This document shows positions 7,086 through 9,063 of a stretch of DNA of 9,063 nucleotides, piece after piece (within the stretch, counting starts at the first letter, position 1; each line of letters begins with the position of its first letter). The stretch lies in assembly GCA_002482705.1 (NCBI GenBank), contig DLGM01000117.1, forward strand, positions 708-9,770, read 5' to 3'. The notes beneath the pieces were generated by a model that worked only from the letters and a program-made list of their open reading frames with translations, did no database searches and was not told the origin of the DNA. The DNA is from Cyanobacteria bacterium UBA7694. GTDB taxonomy: Bacteria > Cyanobacteriota > Sericytochromatia > UBA7694. The position numbers and the translations under genes were made by a program.

Positions 7086-7114
7086 AAGGTAACATTATTA
7101 ATGTTTTTTTTCAA
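7086..7114 (-). promoter_or_regulatory. candidate promoter for the Hsp70-like membrane protein cluster
   Basis: Minus-strand TTGAAA (7114-7109) is followed after 17 bases by TACCTT (7091-7086), next to a run of eight A. The leader to the TTG start at 7049 would be about 30 bases and would include the ribosome site at 7059-7064. The -35 is good (4/6) and the -10 poor (3/6). If real, it drives the four genes from 7049 down to 3612. Confidence 0.3.
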
Positions 7115-7135
7115 TGTTGTTAGCGGTGATATTGC

Positions 7136-7516
7136 CTAGCTGTAGAGGCGTTGGGTGAACATTTGTCCAAGCCCCACGCCCATGAACGCGCCTGCGAGAT
7201 TGAGAACCACATTGAGCAAAGCGATGGGCAGGCGTTGCTGCTGGATGAGGGCCATGGTTTCAAGGCTAAAGCTGGAAAAGGTGGTGAGCCCGCCTAAAAA
7301 TCCTGTCATCAGGAGAGCCTGGGCAGTGGGGCTCAGGCGTCCTTGAGTGAGGTGGATGCTCAATCCCCCGATCAGGACTCCCCCCATGACATTGACTGCC
7401 CATGTGCCCCAGGGAAAGGCCGGCCCCCACAGTTGTAAAAGCCCGCGCGTAATCGCCCACCGGGCAACCGAACCACAGGCCCCGCCGAGGGCGACGGCTA
7501 GCAACGTTTTCCACAT
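7136..7516 (-). CDS. crcB: fluoride ion channel CrcB/Fluc
   Basis: This 126-residue inner-membrane protein with four hydrophobic segments belongs to the CrcB/Fluc family, dual-topology dimers that export fluoride. Family motifs are intact: GGACGSVAR near the N-terminus, GTWAVNVMGG (Asn42) in the second segment, and GFLGGLTTFSSFSLET (72-87), whose Phe80 and Phe83 match the phenylalanines lining the pore. A single homodimer-type gene is present, with no paired paralogue. ATG at 7516 is preceded by AAGGAG (7524-7529) at 7 bases. An intrinsic terminator stands 30 bases upstream of the start, so either the gene is controlled in its leader or it is insulated from the gene upstream. I could not find a fluoride riboswitch aptamer. 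The 86-base gap to the next gene suggests a separate unit. Confidence 0.95.
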   Translation of the reverse strand: MWKTLLAVALGGACGSVARWAITRGLLQLWGPAFPWGTWAVNVMGGVLIGGLSIHLTQGRLSPTAQALLMTGFLGGLTTFSSFSLETMALIQQQRLPIALLNVVLNLAGAFMGVGLGQMFTQRLYS

Positions 7517-7545
7517 CGGTTTGCTCCTTATAACAGCGTTTGGCC

Positions 7546-7573
7546 AAAAAACAAAAATACCCCGGAAGGGGTA
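7546..7573 (-). terminator. intrinsic terminator in the crcB leader
   Basis: Read on the minus strand, TACCCC, loop TTCC and GGGGTA form a 6-bp stem, followed immediately by TTTTTGTTTTTT. This is a standard intrinsic terminator in the direction of crcB, ending 30 bases before its ATG. It has no T-run on the plus strand. It may end read-through from the lipoprotein gene or act as an attenuator for crcB. Confidence 0.72.
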
Positions 7574-7641
7574 CAGGAGAATTCAAAAATCAGCGAGAAC
7601 AAGAATAGTACGGTGTAAAAGTGATGTCTGGAATCAGAGTG

Positions 7642-7660
7642 AAAAAATAGGCTGTGCCCA
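7642..7660 (-). terminator. weak intrinsic terminator candidate
   Basis: On the minus strand TGGGC, loop ACA and GCCTA form a 5-bp stem with one G-T wobble, followed by six T. It is short and would be inefficient, but it lies about 150 bases beyond the lipoprotein stop codon and could mark the end of that transcript. The rest of the 7574-7810 spacer is AT-rich and contains nothing else I can assign. Confidence 0.3.
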
Positions 7661-7810
7661 GAGACACACAACCAGAGTAAAGACATACGCTATGGATGCT
7701 GTGATCAGTGAGTTGTGTATTTTTACAAGAAACGGAAATAAACCGATTAATCCTGCTTACTTTCTCATTCTAGCGAGGGCAACGGTTCACTTCCGTGATC
7801 TGAGTCGCAA

Positions 7811-8131
7811 TTAATTTTTACGGCACTCAGGTGCACGCAGTAAAATGGCGGCGGCTTCCCGTTCACAGATTTGTGTGAACTGGGGTTCGCGGCTCAAGGC
7901 GAGTTCGTTGAGGGTGGCTTGAGCATCCCGGCGCACGGCGTTGTCGTTGGTATTGTCCACGGCACATTGTAAGACTTCTTCACAGGGGCTGAGGCGATCG
8001 CCAGGCGACTCCGAGGGAATGGCGCTCGGTTGCGGTCCGCTGGGCAAATCGGGAATGTCTCCGCAGGAGACGCCTAAACCCAGAAATAACCCTAAGATGG
8101 CAGCGGAAGTAATCAAGCGGATATTTTTCAT
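7811..8131 (-). CDS. small cysteine-rich lipoprotein of unknown function
   Basis: This is a 106-residue exported protein that I do not recognise. Residues 1-22 form a signal sequence (MKNIRLI, hydrophobic core, GLGVS) leading to Cys23. GVSC is a slightly atypical lipobox, since Gly replaces the usual Leu at -3, so lipidation is likely but not certain. A Pro/Ser-rich linker (26-49) precedes a compact, probably helical region with four cysteines: CEEVLQC (Cys50, Cys56), Cys89 and Cys103. These could make two disulfides in the periplasm. ATG at 8131 is chosen because AAGGAG lies 6 bases upstream and the signal peptide starts there; a longer frame to 8224 lacks both. The gene diverges from the ABC-F gene across a 208-base region. 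A TATACA on the minus strand upstream could be its -10, with no good -35. Confidence 0.78.
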   Translation of the reverse strand: MKNIRLITSAAILGLFLGLGVSCGDIPDLPSGPQPSAIPSESPGDRLSPCEEVLQCAVDNTNDNAVRRDAQATLNELALSREPQFTQICEREAAAILLRAPECRKN

Positions 8132-8181
8132 AGCAGTCTCCTTGTGGGGTGGCAATGATGTAAAAGTGTATAGTGACCATT

Positions 8182-8210
8182 TTGACAGACGGGGACGGGG
8201 GCAGTAAAGT
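8182..8210 (+). promoter_or_regulatory. sigma-70 promoter for the ABC-F gene
   Basis: A perfect -35 TTGACA (8182-8187) and TAAAGT (8205-8210, 4/6 match) are spaced by exactly 17 bases. Transcription would begin near 8217, giving a leader of about 120 bases before the ATG at 8340. The promoter sits in the divergent region shared with the lipoprotein gene. Confidence 0.55.
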
Positions 8211-8229
8211 TCCGCGTAGGTCAATGTGC

Positions 8230-8258
8230 TTACTCCCTTTGGGCGGGTATGCTATAAA
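8230..8258 (+). promoter_or_regulatory. second, extended -10 promoter candidate for the ABC-F gene
   Basis: TGCTATAAA (8250-8258) is an extended -10 element with a 5/6 TATAAA box. The hexamer at the proper distance, TTACTC (8230-8235), is a poor -35, as extended -10 promoters tolerate. It would give a leader of about 75 bases. GGGCG (8241-8245) and CGCCC (8266-8270) flank the box as a short inverted repeat. Confidence 0.3.
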
Positions 8259-8339
8259 GACAGAACGCCCCATTCTAGCCTTCCCCATCGGCTACACTTT
8301 CCCCGTATCGGGTCGATTAATCCAGTGGATATTTAAAAT

Positions 8340-9063
8340 ATGCTTGAAGTCAACCAACTTACGATTGAATTTGGCGATCGCGCCCTTTTCCGCGACGTCA
8401 GTATGATCCTGTATCCCGGCCATCGTTATGGCTTGGTAGGAGCCAATGGCTCCGGTAAATCAACGCTGTTAAAGGCGCTGATGGGTGAGATCACCCAGTT
8501 TTCTGGACAGGTCAACTGGCCCGGTCGCGTCAAGCTCGGCATTCTCAAGCAGGATCACTTTCGTTATGAGCACGAAACGATTCTCAATACCGTGATTATG
8601 GGCCGCCCCGAGCTGTGGGAAGCCTTTCAGGTGCAAGATCAGCTGATTCGCAAAGACGACCTGACCCTGGAAGAAACCAGCGCCTTTTCCGATGCGGAAG
8701 AAGTGATTCAACGGGAGGATGGCTACACCGCCGAAGCGGACGCCGCCAAACTGCTGGACGGTTTGGGCATTCCCACCGAGCTGCATGCCAATAATCTCAG
8801 CACCCTGTCTGGGGGGTATAAGCTCCGCGTCCTGCTCGCCCAGCTCTTGTTCAGCCGCCCGGATGCGCTGCTGCTCGACGAGCCGACCAACCACTTGGAC
8901 GCCGAGTCGGTCGAGTGGCTGGAGCAGTTCCTGCAGCGCTTCCCCGGCACCGTGGTCGCCGTCACCCACGATCGCTACTTCCTGGACAACGCCGCCGAGT
9001 GGATCCTCGAACTCGACCGCGGCCATGGCATTCCCTACAAGGGCAACTACTCCAGCTGGCTGG
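8340..9063 (+). CDS. ABC-F family ATPase (C-terminus cut off), YbiT-like then EttA-like
   Basis: This is the first nucleotide-binding domain of an ABC-F protein, the soluble class that acts on ribosomes; it contains no transmembrane part. It has 241 residues before the window ends, out of an expected 520-560. Walker A is GANGSGKST (34-42), the signature LSGGYK is at 156-161, Walker B LLLDEPTNHLD at 177-187 and the switch His is in VAVTHDRYFLD. Up to Walker B the sequence resembles YbiT-type members (LKQDHFRYE, TVIMGRPELW, GYTAEADAAKLL, KLRVLLAQ). From Ala188 on it matches EttA (AESVEWLE, FPGTVVAVTHDRYFLDNAAEWILELDRG, GNYSSWL). Third-position GC rises from about 58% (first 60 codons) to about 93% (last 54). 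ATG at 8340 is the only possible start, since an in-frame stop lies two codons upstream. It has no good ribosome site. Confidence 0.9.
   Translation, partial: MLEVNQLTIEFGDRALFRDVSMILYPGHRYGLVGANGSGKSTLLKALMGEITQFSGQVNWPGRVKLGILKQDHFRYEHETILNTVIMGRPELWEAFQVQDQLIRKDDLTLEETSAFSDAEEVIQREDGYTAEADAAKLLDGLGIPTELHANNLSTLSGGYKLRVLLAQLLFSRPDALLLDEPTNHLDAESVEWLEQFLQRFPGTVVAVTHDRYFLDNAAEWILELDRGHGIPYKGNYSSWL

Noticed and set aside
7092..7111. AACATT-ATT-AATGTT followed by T on the plus strand, as a terminator
   Set aside because: The stem is AT-only and weak, the T-run points along the plus strand where no gene ends, and the same bases fit a minus-strand promoter better.
7574..7660. Fluoride riboswitch aptamer upstream of crcB
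   Set aside because: A CTGAT followed by CTCCTGTAC faintly resembles the 3' part of the motif, but the 5' conserved segments and pairing stems are absent.
7660..7720. ACACAAC and GTTGTGT inverted pair in the crcB-lipoprotein spacer
   Set aside because: A 7-bp pair separated by about 40 bases is expected by chance in AT-rich sequence, and no adjoining signal supports it.
7347..7814. 155-residue plus-strand open frame across the crcB start and the spacer
   Set aside because: Half of it is antisense to crcB, and it has no recognisable motif or supported ribosome site.
8224..8406. Open frame from ATG 8224 overlapping the start of the ABC-F gene in another frame, as a possible leader peptide
   Set aside because: It has only a weak ribosome site and no family resemblance, and its length is explained by the coding bias of the ABC-F gene it overlaps.
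8469..9026. Long minus-strand open frame antisense to the ABC-F gene
   Set aside because: It is a shadow of the GC-rich ABC-F coding frame, whose Walker A, signature and Walker B motifs are unambiguous.

Overview
The window is a compact bacterial segment with moderate-to-high GC. Nine genes are packed on the minus strand and one gene starts on the plus strand at the right end. No rRNA, tRNA, CRISPR array, transposase or phage gene was recognised. The organism cannot be named with confidence. Periplasmic signal peptides, a small lipoprotein and a periplasmic phosphoesterase suggest a free-living, Gram-negative-type bacterium. Two GCGATCGC octamers and the intergenic palindromes are weakly reminiscent of the wider cyanobacterial lineage, but nothing photosynthetic is present.

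Layout, left to right, with transcription mostly leftward. An organophosphate/phosphate antiporter-like MFS permease is truncated by the left edge (1-1187). Next is a DUF1801 protein (1284-1700) bracketed by two identical 22-base hairpin repeats (1256-1277 and 1774-1795). A DUF4253 protein (2803-3558) is followed 14 bases later by prolyl aminopeptidase (1811-2788), so these two look co-transcribed. A second tight cluster runs from 7049 down to 3612: a two-pass membrane protein with an Hsp70-like N-terminus, a small YkgJ-type cysteine-cluster protein, a larger FliB-like cysteine-cluster protein and a periplasmic calcineurin-like phosphoesterase. The last three genes overlap at their stop/start junctions, so translational coupling is likely. 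Right of these lie crcB (fluoride channel), a 294-base spacer with terminator-like hairpins, and a five-cysteine lipoprotein gene. An ABC-F ATPase gene diverges from the lipoprotein gene and leaves the window on the right.

The most unusual item is the protein at 6285-7049. Its first roughly 79 residues align by eye with one isolated piece of Hsp70/DnaK, lobe IIB of the nucleotide-binding domain. This piece is joined to a transmembrane hairpin and a C-terminal domain resembling bacterial PH domains. The adenine-contact residues of lobe IIB are mostly replaced, so it looks like a borrowed interaction module rather than a chaperone. A second oddity is the ABC-F gene. It reads as YbiT-like up to Walker B and EttA-like after it, with a sharp rise in third-position GC, which suggests either a real mosaic or an assembly chimera.

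All family calls come from reading motifs by eye. No database search was run.
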